From contig NZ_WBJX01000001.1 in assembly GCF_008831075.1 (NCBI RefSeq), forward strand, positions 416,647 through 480,646: a stretch of DNA of 64,000 nt, read 5' to 3'. The translations under genes were made by a program, and so were the position numbers. The stretch is from Pseudoclavibacter terrae (lineage in GTDB: Bacteria; Actinomycetota; Actinomycetes; Actinomycetales; Microbacteriaceae). Position 1 is the first letter of the stretch. The number at the start of each line of letters is the position of its first letter. This document shows positions 43,429-52,118 of this stretch, one piece after another. Below the pieces are notes generated by a model that was not told where the DNA came from, made no database searches, and worked only from the letters and a program-made list of their open reading frames with translations.

Positions 43429-44118
43429 ATGAGCCAGCATCCGGACCACATCGAACGACGCACGATCCTCCAAGGCGCGGCCTGGTCGGTGCCTGTCATG
43501 GCGGCGGCAGTCGCGACACCGGTGGCGGTTGCCTCGCCGGGGTGCCCGAGGACCTTCGCCTACCGGGCTGCCGAGGTCGACTACCAGTTCACCAACCTCA
43601 CCGCTGAGGGACGCTGGCGCGCCGACTCGTCGCTCCGAGTCGTCGCCCGCGTGGGGTCCACGGTGCTGAATCTCGGCGGACTGAGCTACGCCTCGGACGA
43701 GGCGGGTGCTACCGTCGCGACCATCGGCTTGAACTCCGTCATCACGTTCACCGTCAGGGTCAGCTGGACCACCGTGCCAGCGGGGTGGACCGTGACCGAG
43801 GCCGTTCTCGGCGGCGGGCAGTGGCGGTACACGTTCACCCGAACCTCGCCGGTCGCATCCATCTCCGCGCTGTCGCCCATCACCAACCGTCCGACGGCGG
43901 CATCCGCGTCGAACGCGGTTCCGATCACCACCTTCATCGGGGCAGCGACGAATACCCCGTTCACGGTCGGACAGCTCGTGGCGAACGGTCCGACGTACTC
44001 GTTCCCGTGGACGTACTCGACCACCTACAACGTCTCGAATGCGCGCAGCGCGTGCAACACGGGCCAGGTGACGGTGAACTCGGGCGACTTCACGATCACC
44101 AATCGACCGGTCACGTGA
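43429..44118 (+). CDS. Tat-signal secreted protein 6
   Basis: The 229-residue product starts at the ATG behind GGGGGG (MSQHPDHIERR). The Tat signal RRTILQGAAW...PVAVAS keeps the 27-residue frame. The mature domain of about 190 residues is Thr/Val-rich and beta-stranded ('VITFTVRVSWTTVPAGWTV', 'YSFPWTYSTTYNVSNARSACNTGQ') with two Cys residues far apart. It is flanked by the PqqD gene and the nucleotidyltransferase gene, and may be a substrate of that system. Confidence 0.75.
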   Translation: MSQHPDHIERRTILQGAAWSVPVMAAAVATPVAVASPGCPRTFAYRAAEVDYQFTNLTAEGRWRADSSLRVVARVGSTVLNLGGLSYASDEAGATVATIGLNSVITFTVRVSWTTVPAGWTVTEAVLGGGQWRYTFTRTSPVASISALSPITNRPTAASASNAVPITTFIGAATNTPFTVGQLVANGPTYSFPWTYSTTYNVSNARSACNTGQVTVNSGDFTITNRPVT

Positions 44119-44122
44119 TTTC

Positions 44123-44151
44123 CCGTGGCGCGGGCCAGGCCCGCGCCACGG
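44123..44151. terminator. Bidirectional hairpin terminator
   Basis: CCGTGGCGCGGG and CCCGCGCCACGG pair perfectly around a CCAGG loop, immediately after the Tat protein 6 stop and before the 3' end of the convergent nucleotidyltransferase gene. Confidence 0.75.
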
Positions 44152-44176
44152 CTCGATCGCGCCAGCGGCAGACGTC

Positions 44177-45166
44177 TCAGCGCTCGTCGAAGGCGCGCAG
44201 GTCTCGGCGCGCTTGAACGATGCCGTGGAGTCCTCGGCTGACACGCCTCCACCAGGCTTGCCGGAGGCTGATGGCGCCGTTGCGGAGGTCAGGGTCGATC
44301 GCTTCGAGGTCCGCGCGTGCCGGGAAGAAGGCGCGCGCGGCGATGCCGGGCTTCTCGAGCAACGGCGCACGCTGCAGCTTGAGCATCCACCCCGTCATCG
44401 CGTGCTCGGCCTTTGCGTTGAGGCGCCAGAGACGCAGCGGCTCGCTCGCCGCGGAGTTCGGCACGAGCGGCACGTCGTGCCCCAGGTCGATGAGGAACCG
44501 GCGCGCGGTCTGCGTGGAGTCGGTGCCAACCGCATCCTGCAGGATCTGCTCGGAGAGCGAGGGTGTTGCGCGCGCCTCGGCGATGTACTCGGAGTCGGTG
44601 CCCTGCATCCGCTTGAGGGCTTCGACGAGTTCCGTGTACTCCGTCATCTGTCGAGAGTCGTCCGAGACCTGGCCCTCCTCGCGAAGGGAGTGGAGCGCGA
44701 GCACGAGGGCGCTGCCGGCGATGTCGGGGGTGTCGATGGGGTGTCCTGCCACGCTGACCTGGATGCGGTGCAGCCACAGGCGGTCGAAGGCGCTCTGCGA
44801 GTCGCCGAGGAACCCGGGCCAGTAGTGATGCACGTCGATGTCGTTGGGCCAGGACTCGTGGATGAGGGTGCGCGAGTGCTGCTCGAGGAGCTTCGGGAAG
44901 TCGGGCCACGGGCGTGGCGTCCAGCCGTAGACGGCGAGCGCCTCGATGAAGTCCCTGGCCCGGGTGGGTTCGACGATGATGTCGACGTCGGTGGAGTACC
45001 TGCGGGTGCGCAGACCGAGGTCGGCCGAGATCGGCCCCTTGATGACGAGCATCCGAATGCCCTGTTCGCGGGCAACATGCTGTGCGAGGGCCGTCGACAG
45101 CGCAACTCCATCGCTCACCGAGAAGGCGATGGTTGTTGCGTCCGAAGACGCTTCAGCTGGTGCCAC
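44177..45166 (-). CDS. Nucleotidyltransferase family protein (NTP_transf_5 type)
   Basis: The 329-residue product is taken from the GTG at 45166, which follows AAGGA at ideal spacing; the much longer open frame upstream is antisense to the kinase gene. Characteristic of PF14907-type nucleotidyltransferases are 'REQGIRMLVIKGPISADLGLRTRRYSTDVDIIVEP', with the paired Asp residues of the metal site, followed by a helical domain. Such proteins occur with PqqD and HPr-kinase-like proteins in peptide-modification and exosortase-type clusters. It would adenylylate or otherwise nucleotidylate a substrate; the target is unknown. Confidence 0.8.
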   Translation of the reverse strand: MAPAEASSDATTIAFSVSDGVALSTALAQHVAREQGIRMLVIKGPISADLGLRTRRYSTDVDIIVEPTRARDFIEALAVYGWTPRPWPDFPKLLEQHSRTLIHESWPNDIDVHHYWPGFLGDSQSAFDRLWLHRIQVSVAGHPIDTPDIAGSALVLALHSLREEGQVSDDSRQMTEYTELVEALKRMQGTDSEYIAEARATPSLSEQILQDAVGTDSTQTARRFLIDLGHDVPLVPNSAASEPLRLWRLNAKAEHAMTGWMLKLQRAPLLEKPGIAARAFFPARADLEAIDPDLRNGAISLRQAWWRRVSRGLHGIVQARRDLRAFDER

Positions 45167-45313
45167 TGAAGTCCTTACCTGTGCGCTGCGGGTCTGGAGG
45201 ACTCGCAAGGGTGAGCATATCGAGGTCTGCGAGCGCATGTGCACGTGATCGGGGGGTAGGGGAGCGCTCCCCTGGCCCGTTCTGGGGCCGGTCTGCTTGG
45301 TACAGTTGCGAGC

Positions 45314-46462
45314 ATGACGAGAACACTGCGCCTGCATCCCCTTGGCGTAGACGTCGAACTGTGCCTCGATGACAGCATCTCGGCGGAGTTCGAGGCTGAT
45401 CTGCGTGAGTCGTGGGCCGATGTGACTGGCCAGCCCGGGGATGGTGAGCCGGACGAGACGCATCGTCTTGCGCTCGCGCAGTTCGACGAGCCCGAGGTGA
45501 GCGATGTGGTCGGCGCTTCTGCTGCTGACTTGGCGTCGCAGATCTCGACGACCGTGACGTTGGATGCGATCGAGCACAACGGCGGGCGCCTTGTCATGAT
45601 CCACGCGGCGGGCGTCGCGCTCGACGACGGGCGGGTCATCGCCTTCGTGGGGCCGTCCGGGCGGGGCAAGACGACGCTCGCGAAGACCCTCGGACGTGAG
45701 TTCGGCTACGTCACCGATGAGACGCTCGCCATCGACTTCGACGGCAACGTGCTGCCGTACCGCAAGCCGCTCTCGGTCATCGTCGACCCGAGCCGGCCGA
45801 AGGAGCAGCTGTCGCCGGCGAAGCTCGGCCTGCGGCCGCTTCCGGATGCACCGCTCAAGATCGCCGCGATCGTGCTGATGCACCGTGTTGACGAGCACGA
45901 GCTCGAAGATGGGCCGCTCATCTCGCCGGTGGCGACGGGCAGCGCCATCGGCTGGATGGTGCCGGAGCTCAGCTACCTCCCCGCGCTCCCTGACCCGCTT
46001 GTGCAGCTCGCGGAGCTCATCGATGCGACGAACGGGGTGCGCCGCGTCACGTACTCGGATGCGTCGCAGGTCGCCGCGCTGGTCCCGGAGATCCTGAGCG
46101 CGCACGGTGACGTGCAGCCGTGGACCGCCGGACACAGCGAACTGGACGCGACGACGCCGTCGGCCACGGTCGGCGAGGACTCGTACCGTCGGGCACCCGG
46201 CGTGCACTGGCTGCTGTTCGCGAACGAGGCGGTCACGCTCGAGGCTCGCATCGTGCGCCAGCTCGCGGGTATCGCGCCTGGCCTCTGGGAGCTGCTCGGA
46301 GAATGGACGACGCTCACGCAGCTCACGGCGGAGCTCATCGAGCAGTACGGTGAGGTGGCGGACGCACGCGAGCTGGTGCAGGTCGCTCTCGACGGTCTCA
46401 TCGAGGCGAACCTGGTCGAACGCGTCCAGGCAGCCGTCGTCGGCAACACGGCGGGCAAGTGA
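45314..46462 (+). CDS. HPr-kinase-like P-loop protein with C-terminal PqqD-like domain
   Basis: The 382-residue protein has a Walker A loop 'GPSGRGKTTLAKTLG' near residue 113 and 'YVTDETLAID' soon after, as in HprK-related kinases. The C-terminal 85 residues ('VTLEARIVRQLAGIAPGLWELLGEWTTLTQLTAELIEQYGEVADARELVQVALDGLIEANLVERV') follow the helical pattern of PqqD domains, like the separate PqqD protein at 42898. This would bind a substrate peptide next to the kinase. It is coupled by a 4-bp overlap to the signal peptidase gene. A TACAGT box seven bases before the ATG suggests a leaderless transcript. Confidence 0.8.
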   Translation: MTRTLRLHPLGVDVELCLDDSISAEFEADLRESWADVTGQPGDGEPDETHRLALAQFDEPEVSDVVGASAADLASQISTTVTLDAIEHNGGRLVMIHAAGVALDDGRVIAFVGPSGRGKTTLAKTLGREFGYVTDETLAIDFDGNVLPYRKPLSVIVDPSRPKEQLSPAKLGLRPLPDAPLKIAAIVLMHRVDEHELEDGPLISPVATGSAIGWMVPELSYLPALPDPLVQLAELIDATNGVRRVTYSDASQVAALVPEILSAHGDVQPWTAGHSELDATTPSATVGEDSYRRAPGVHWLLFANEAVTLEARIVRQLAGIAPGLWELLGEWTTLTQLTAELIEQYGEVADARELVQVALDGLIEANLVERVQAAVVGNTAGK

Positions 46463-47193
46463 CCGACCCGGGGGGCGCGACCACTGCCGCGCCGAGACCG
46501 CGTCGTTCGCCGCTCCGACGACTCACGTCGCATCCGCTCTTCCACCTGGTTGCCGCGTTCGTCGTGCTTGCGCTCGTGCAGGCGTTCTTCGTGAAGGTCT
46601 ACGCGATCCCATCCGCCTCCATGGATGACACGCTCGCCGTCGGCGACCGCATCCTCGTCAACCGTCTCGCGTACCTCGGCGATGCCGAGCCCGTCACGGG
46701 CGACATCGTCGTGTTCGCAGCGTCCGACACCTGGGATGAAGCGCCTCCCGAGCCGCCGAGCGACCCGCTGCGGTTCGCCGCGCGAGTCGTGGGTGAGGTC
46801 TTCGGCATCGGCCAGGGCTTCTCGCACATCCTCGTGAAGCGCGTCATCGCGACCGGCGGGCAGACCATGGCGGTCGACCCCGCAACCGGCGGCATCGTCG
46901 TCGACGGAGTCGCGCTCGACGAGAGCTCCTACGTCGACCTCGACTTCGAATTCGTGCCAGGCACCCTCGACTGCTCCACCTCGCCCGCGTCGCTGCGCTG
47001 CTTCGACGAATTCACGGTGCCAGAGGGACAGATCGTCGTGCTCGGCGACAACCGCACCAACTCATCCGACTCACTCGCCGCCTGCCGCGGCGGGGGAGTG
47101 GACGCATCCTGCCTGCGCACCGTGCGCGACGAGGACGTCGTGGGCGAGGTCTTCTCGATCGTGTGGCCGATACCGAGGTTCGGCGGGGTCTAG
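46459..47193 (+). CDS. lepB: Signal peptidase I (S26 family)
   Basis: The 244-residue protein has an N-terminal membrane helix (about residues 28-48), the catalytic Ser in 'IPSASMDDTL' (about residue 53), the catalytic Lys in 'HILVKRVIATGGQ' (about residue 127), and 'GQIVVLGDNRTNSSDS'. The GTG start overlaps the kinase stop (GTGA), so it is co-expressed with the modification cluster rather than in a housekeeping location. An insertion with a Cys-containing loop ('TLDCSTSPASLRCFDE') precedes the last conserved box. It probably processes the secreted proteins nearby. Confidence 0.9.
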   Translation: MTDPGGATTAAPRPRRSPLRRLTSHPLFHLVAAFVVLALVQAFFVKVYAIPSASMDDTLAVGDRILVNRLAYLGDAEPVTGDIVVFAASDTWDEAPPEPPSDPLRFAARVVGEVFGIGQGFSHILVKRVIATGGQTMAVDPATGGIVVDGVALDESSYVDLDFEFVPGTLDCSTSPASLRCFDEFTVPEGQIVVLGDNRTNSSDSLAACRGGGVDASCLRTVRDEDVVGEVFSIVWPIPRFGGV

Positions 47194-47268
47194 GGCCCGC
47201 TGCTCCGTCGCGTGACTGGGTTTCGCTGCGAGCCGTGTCCGCCGAGCGGACCAAGCCGACCTGTTCCC

Positions 47269-48555
47269 TTAGAACGACGTGTGCTTGGCCACGGGCATGA
47301 GCGAGCCCAAGCGCACGGCCTCTGCCACCCGTTCCGCCGCTCGCTCCTGCTCCCAGGCCTGATTTCTCCTGGCTGCGATGGCGACACCGATTCCGATGAC
47401 GATGAAAGCGGACTGGGTGATGAACACCTCGCCGAGGCGGAAGGCGCAGAGCAGGACGACGATTGAGGCCGCTTCGATTATGCGGGCATCTCGAGAGGTC
47501 GGCCCCTTGGCAAGGAATTGGAAGCCGGCGAGCCCGATCAGTGAGAGGAAGGCGATCAGGAGGAAGTAGCCGCCTTCGGTGATGAGGCCCCAGTAGGCGT
47601 TGTGGTACAGCCAGTTGTCGCCTGCGACCTGCGTCACCGCCTCGCCGAGCCCGTAACCGTTCCAAGGAGCGGCGATCGTCTTCTCCAGCGACGCGGCATC
47701 GATGCGCTCACGCAGGGCGTCGGAACCTTCGCGCGTGGTCGCGTAGTCGCCAGCCGTTGAAAGATTGGTTTCAGCGAAGATGAAGCCCGCGTAGATCAGG
47801 GCAGCCAGGCAGATGCGCCAGAAGGGACCGAGGTACTTCGCCACGACGAGCCAGATGAGTGCGCCAGCGAGGGCTGCCATCGACGTGCGCGAGTCCGTGA
47901 GGACAACGCAAGCCCCGCCCACCAGCACGATGGTGCCGCGAACCCACGCCCGGTTGGCGAGAAGCAGAATGAGGACGGTGACCACGGCGTATGTCAATCC
48001 TGCGACGTTCTTGTCACCGAGGTACCCGGTGAGGAGGCCACCGTAGTTGTCAGGCGCAACGCCCGCGTAGAAGAGAGGTACGTTCACGAGGAGCGCGAGT
48101 GCGAACCCCTTGAGTGCGGAGGCGATGTCGATTCGCCCTGTCGCGATGAAGGCGCCCATCACCATCATGATGAAGATGCGTCCACCGCGGTCAATGTCGC
48201 TTTGCTCGACACCTGCGGCCAGAGCGTTGAGCGCGAGGTACGCGAGGATCACTGCGCAGATAGCGGGGTACCAGTAGGCGCCCGCAAGCGAGCGCGTGGG
48301 TCGACGGAAAGCCGCAATTCCGATCAAAGCAAGGCCCGCGAGGTCATTGATAGGCAAGCCGAGACCCGGGGCCGGCAGGCGGACGATGAAGACGGCCATG
48401 ATGATGGCGTCGATGATCCGGGTCTCGCCGAGCGCGAGCACGGAGTCTCTGAACGCAAGCTTCGCAGACTGCTGCGGGTAAGCGTCATTCACCTTTTCGG
48501 TCACGCGGACGATGGTACGTTGTTTCCCAGTCGCCGACCAACTGTCTGAGGCCAA
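47269..48555 (-). CDS. O-antigen ligase/polymerase-like membrane protein (Wzy type)
   Basis: The 428-residue protein has about 11 membrane segments and features of the Wzy_C/O-antigen ligase group, such as 'GGACVVLTDSRTSMAALAGALIWLV' and a large periplasmic loop ending 'APWNGYGLGEAVTQVAGDNWLYHNAYWGLITEGG'. It would polymerise repeat units outside the membrane. The TTG at 48555 has AGAGG at good spacing and is preferred over later GTG codons, which lack an SD. Confidence 0.82.
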   Translation of the reverse strand: MASDSWSATGKQRTIVRVTEKVNDAYPQQSAKLAFRDSVLALGETRIIDAIIMAVFIVRLPAPGLGLPINDLAGLALIGIAAFRRPTRSLAGAYWYPAICAVILAYLALNALAAGVEQSDIDRGGRIFIMMVMGAFIATGRIDIASALKGFALALLVNVPLFYAGVAPDNYGGLLTGYLGDKNVAGLTYAVVTVLILLLANRAWVRGTIVLVGGACVVLTDSRTSMAALAGALIWLVVAKYLGPFWRICLAALIYAGFIFAETNLSTAGDYATTREGSDALRERIDAASLEKTIAAPWNGYGLGEAVTQVAGDNWLYHNAYWGLITEGGYFLLIAFLSLIGLAGFQFLAKGPTSRDARIIEAASIVVLLCAFRLGEVFITQSAFIVIGIGVAIAARRNQAWEQERAAERVAEAVRLGSLMPVAKHTSF

Positions 48556-48691
48556 CGCCCGCCTCTTCCGGTCCCGGTCAGGTGACGCTCGGTGGTGGCC
48601 GGTTCGCGTGTGCCACGAGTCCGTATGCTTTGCTCAACTGCTACATCCCGACTGAGAGGTGTGTCGTCGCTACGGTGACGACGGTGTACGA

Positions 48692-49873
48692 ATGACGAAG
48701 AGCCGAAGTGCGCAGGTGGGGGGTCCTGCCGGACCCCGCCCGCGTGTGGCGATCGCTCACGACTACATCACCCAACGCGGCGGGGCCGAGCGCGTAGTGC
48801 TTGCACTGCATCGCGCATTTCCCGAGGCCAAGGTCTACACGACGCTCTTCGAGCCGGCGACGACATTCCCTGAATTCGGAGAAGTCGACATCGTCGCCTC
48901 GCCTTTGAATCGGGTAGCAGCGTTCCGGAGAGATCACCGAAAAGCGCTTCCACTCCTTGCTGCCGCGAGCTCGAGAATTCGAATCGACGCCGACGTCGTG
49001 ATCGCGTCGACGACCGGGTGGGCACACGGCTTCCAAACAACGGGCAAGAAGATCGCCTACTGTCACAGCCCCGCGCGCTACTTGTACCTGCAGGAGCAGT
49101 ACTTGGGCAGTGCCGGTCACCTGTCTCCCGCGGTTCTCGGAGTCAAGGCGCTGAGTCCCTACCTTCGGCGCTGGGACCGTTGTGCGTCCGCGACCGTGGA
49201 CACCTACGTGAGCAACTCCACGGTCGTCCGAGAGCGCGTTCGGGAGATCTACGGCCGGGAGTCCCAGCTGATCTTCCCGCCGCACAGCGTCGATGTCAGT
49301 GGTCCGCGTTCTCCTCGCCCGGAACTCGAGGAGTTCGTCGGGCTCGGCGGTCACCTGCTCCTCGTCTCCAGGCTGCTTCCGTACAAGAACGTGGACAAGG
49401 CGATTCGAGCCGCCGCGGGACTGCCGCTTGAGCGACTCGTCATCGTCGGCGATGGTCCTGAACGTGAATCCCTCAAGGCATCGCTCCCGAGCAACGTCCG
49501 CATGGTCTCTGGGATATCCGATGCTGAGCTCAGATGGCTCTATGCCCGAAGCCGTGCGCTCCTCGCACCGTCACACGAAGACTTCGGGCTCACGGTCGTC
49601 GAAGCCGCTGCGTGGGGCAAGCCGAGCATCGCGTTGCATTCCGGCGGGTACCTCGACACGGTCGACGAGGGGACGACGGGCCGTTTCTTCGCGCGCCCGG
49701 AAGTCGCTGACATCGCAGCCGCCATTGCAGCTTCGCGTTTCGACGTCTGGGACGTCCAGAAAATCAAGGCCCACGCGCGACTGTTCTCCGAAGAATCGTT
49801 TGCCCAGCGTCTCAAAGGTCTCGTGGACCGAGCGTCGCAGGACGCCAAGTCGGCGAATGACGGCCTTGTCTAG
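48692..49873 (+). CDS. Glycosyltransferase family 4 protein
   Basis: The product is about 393 residues from the ATG at 48692. N-terminal 'VAIAHDYITQRGGAERVVLALHRAFP' and C-terminal 'GGHLLLVSRLLPYKNVDKAI', 'LVIVGDGPERESL' and 'LLAPSHEDFGLTVVEAAAWGKPSIA' are typical of GT4 (GT-B) retaining transferases, with the donor-site Glu of the E-x7-E region. A GTG at 48659 is an alternative start. It would add a sugar to the exopolysaccharide repeat unit. Confidence 0.9.
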   Translation: MTKSRSAQVGGPAGPRPRVAIAHDYITQRGGAERVVLALHRAFPEAKVYTTLFEPATTFPEFGEVDIVASPLNRVAAFRRDHRKALPLLAAASSRIRIDADVVIASTTGWAHGFQTTGKKIAYCHSPARYLYLQEQYLGSAGHLSPAVLGVKALSPYLRRWDRCASATVDTYVSNSTVVRERVREIYGRESQLIFPPHSVDVSGPRSPRPELEEFVGLGGHLLLVSRLLPYKNVDKAIRAAAGLPLERLVIVGDGPERESLKASLPSNVRMVSGISDAELRWLYARSRALLAPSHEDFGLTVVEAAAWGKPSIALHSGGYLDTVDEGTTGRFFARPEVADIAAAIAASRFDVWDVQKIKAHARLFSEESFAQRLKGLVDRASQDAKSANDGLV

Positions 49874-49962
49874 ATCGCCGATGTTGTTACTCTTGACTTC
49901 GGTCGCGCACGAGGAACTCTTTCGGCGAGCGCCCATTTTTGTGTCAAAGAGAGGGTCGACCC

Positions 49963-51567
49963 GTGACGGTACTTGATTTCCTGAGGCTTACGGGCCGCAG
50001 CTGGCGGACGCTGCTGATCGGTGTCGCGATCGGACTTCTTGGAGCGTTCGGCTACACGCAGGTCCAGCCGCATGTGTTCACGGCGAATTCGTCGGGCTTC
50101 GTCACGGCCGGCCCATCGGAGGGCGGGCTCATCGGAGGGTCCGAAGCCGCAGTTGCCAAGGCGCAGTCTTACCTTCCGCTTATCACGAGCCGCCCCGTCT
50201 ACGAGAAGATCGCTCAGAACCCGGACTCGGGTCTCGCTGAGGGGCAGACGCTGACCGGGCGCTTGACGGCATCCGTCGCGCCCAACAGCAATCTCATCGA
50301 AGTGCAGGCCAGCGCGGATTCTCCTGCCGCCGCGGTTGCCCTCGCCAACGGAGCTCTGCAGGCCATGGCCGACGTCATCAGCGACCTCGAGTCGCAAGCA
50401 GGAGGCGGAGTCTCCAGCGTCACTGTTCTCCCACTCCAGGACGCTGTAGCGCCGACATCGCCGGAAAGCCCCAACCTGCGGAACAACCTCCTCATCGGCG
50501 CGGGCATCGGCCTCGTCTTGGCATACGTCTTCGTCTTCCTGAGGAAGGCGCTCGACGTCAAGGTCCGCAACTCGAAGGACCTCGCGAGCGCCGCAGGTGT
50601 CGGCTCCCTCGGCCGCATTCCCAAGTCGCCGCAGCTCATGGGCAAGAACCGCGCTTCGAATGACGCGGACGCGATCGCCGCCGAGTCCTTCCGTCGACTT
50701 CGCACGAACCTTCGCTTCGCGAGCGTCGACGAGGAGATCCGTTCGATGGTGATCACCAGCTCGAATGCCGGTGAGGGGAAGTCGACGATCGCGACATCGC
50801 TGGCCCAGGTTCTGGCTCAGTCGAACACGCCAACGATTCTCATCGACGCCGACCTTCGTCGTCCGACGGTGGCCTCCGTCCTCGGCATCGACGGAAGCGT
50901 GGGGCTCAGCGAAGTGCTGAGCGGGCAGATCTCGCTGGAGGATGCCCTCACGGCAACGAAGACGCCCGGCCTGTACGCGCTTCCCTCTGGCCGCATCCCC
51001 CCGAACCCTTCCGAGATGCTCGGCTCGGAAGCCATGCGCTCCATCATCCGTCTGCTCTCGCAGGACTACATCGTGATCATCGATGCACCGCCTCTGCTCC
51101 CCGTGACCGACGCCGCGATCCTCTCGACCCGAGTCGACGGAGTCGTGCTCGTCGCTACAGCCGGACGTACTCGCCGCGAGGATGTCGGGGCGGCGCGCGA
51201 CATGCTCTCGCAGGTGCACGGGCGACTGCTCGGCACGGTGCTGAACATGGTCCCACCGCGAGACACCGCAGACGGGTACGAGTACCGCCGCAACCGCAGC
51301 TACTACGTCACCGCCAACAAGAAGGGCATGCCTGTCTTCAAGTCCGCGAAGGGACACGTCGACCTTCTCGAGCCGCAGCCGGACACGAACGCGCCAGCGA
51401 CGATCAGCCTGGCACCCCGCGCGAACGTCGCTCCGCAGAACGCGGGGAAGAAAGCTCAACCGCAGGCAGCGCCCCAGCAGACCGCGGTGGCCGAACCGCC
51501 CCTGAGCAACGCAGCCCCATCTGATTCCGAGAACGCCCCGACCCGTCGCTCGCGCAGAGGAGCGTAG
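49963..51567 (+). CDS. Polysaccharide co-polymerase fused to tyrosine autokinase (Wzz/BY-kinase)
   Basis: The 534-residue product starts at a GTG behind GAGAGGG. The N-terminal Wzz-like part has membrane helices near residues 15-35 and 178-200. The cytoplasmic kinase has Walker A 'SSNAGEGKSTIATSLA' near 265, Walker A' 'ILIDADLRRP' near 292 and Walker B 'VIIDAPPLLPVTDAAIL' near 370. A Tyr-containing stretch 'YEYRRNRSYYVT' precedes a Pro/Ala/Gln-rich tail. It controls chain length and export of the polymer. The stop overlaps the phosphatase start by one base. Confidence 0.9.
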   Translation: MTVLDFLRLTGRSWRTLLIGVAIGLLGAFGYTQVQPHVFTANSSGFVTAGPSEGGLIGGSEAAVAKAQSYLPLITSRPVYEKIAQNPDSGLAEGQTLTGRLTASVAPNSNLIEVQASADSPAAAVALANGALQAMADVISDLESQAGGGVSSVTVLPLQDAVAPTSPESPNLRNNLLIGAGIGLVLAYVFVFLRKALDVKVRNSKDLASAAGVGSLGRIPKSPQLMGKNRASNDADAIAAESFRRLRTNLRFASVDEEIRSMVITSSNAGEGKSTIATSLAQVLAQSNTPTILIDADLRRPTVASVLGIDGSVGLSEVLSGQISLEDALTATKTPGLYALPSGRIPPNPSEMLGSEAMRSIIRLLSQDYIVIIDAPPLLPVTDAAILSTRVDGVVLVATAGRTRREDVGAARDMLSQVHGRLLGTVLNMVPPRDTADGYEYRRNRSYYVTANKKGMPVFKSAKGHVDLLEPQPDTNAPATISLAPRANVAPQNAGKKAQPQAAPQQTAVAEPPLSNAAPSDSENAPTRRSRRGA

Positions 51568-52118
51568 TGCCCAAACTGCTCTTCGTCTGTCACGCGAACA
51601 TCGCGCGATCGGCAGCTGCGGAGGTTCTCGCGCAATCCCAGCTCGGAGACGCGAGTGCGTGGTCGGTGGAGAGTGCCGGAGTGCGTGCGCTGGTCGGAGA
51701 AGACATCGACGAGGTCATCGCTGGTGCGCTGCGCGAACGCGGACTCGTCCCCCCGCCGCATAAGGCTCAGCAGGTGACCAATTCGATGCTCGATTCGGCA
51801 GACCTCGTGCTCGCGTTCGAGTCTGCACATCGCATGTGGATGCTGCGCGAGTCCCCGAAGTCGGTTCGCAAGACCTTCACGGTCCGTGGCGCGGCTGCAA
51901 TACTCGACGGCATTCCGCGACGCGCTGCGCCGCTTGCCTACCTTTCAAATGTAAAGACATCAGGAAAGAACGAGGAATTCGCGGACCCGTACGGGCGTGG
52001 ACCGGACGTCGCGCGCCAGGCGATCCAGGAGATCGACCTCCTCTTGAGCAGAATTCTCCCTGGAATCGACGCGCTCCCTCGGACCGCCCGCAGTTCCACT
52101 CAGGCCATCCGTGATTGA
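51567..52118 (+). CDS. Low-molecular-weight protein-tyrosine phosphatase
   Basis: The 183-residue product has the C-x5-R phosphate loop at Cys8-Arg14 ('FVCHANIARSAAAEVL') and the late 'FADPYGRG' with the general-acid Asp. It would dephosphorylate the preceding BY-kinase, a standard pairing in capsule operons. GTG start, one-base overlap upstream and 8-bp overlap downstream. Confidence 0.9.
   Translation: MPKLLFVCHANIARSAAAEVLAQSQLGDASAWSVESAGVRALVGEDIDEVIAGALRERGLVPPPHKAQQVTNSMLDSADLVLAFESAHRMWMLRESPKSVRKTFTVRGAAAILDGIPRRAAPLAYLSNVKTSGKNEEFADPYGRGPDVARQAIQEIDLLLSRILPGIDALPRTARSSTQAIRD

Noticed and set aside
44177-46207. 676-codon open frame on the minus strand
   Set aside because: The upstream half is antisense to the kinase gene. 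The nucleotidyltransferase begins at the GTG at 45166 with AAGGA at correct spacing.
42898-47193. Complete lasso-peptide cluster
   Set aside because: PqqD, a nucleotidyltransferase and an HprK-like kinase recall lasso tailoring genes, but no asparagine-synthetase-like cyclase, transglutaminase-like protease or short precursor gene is present.
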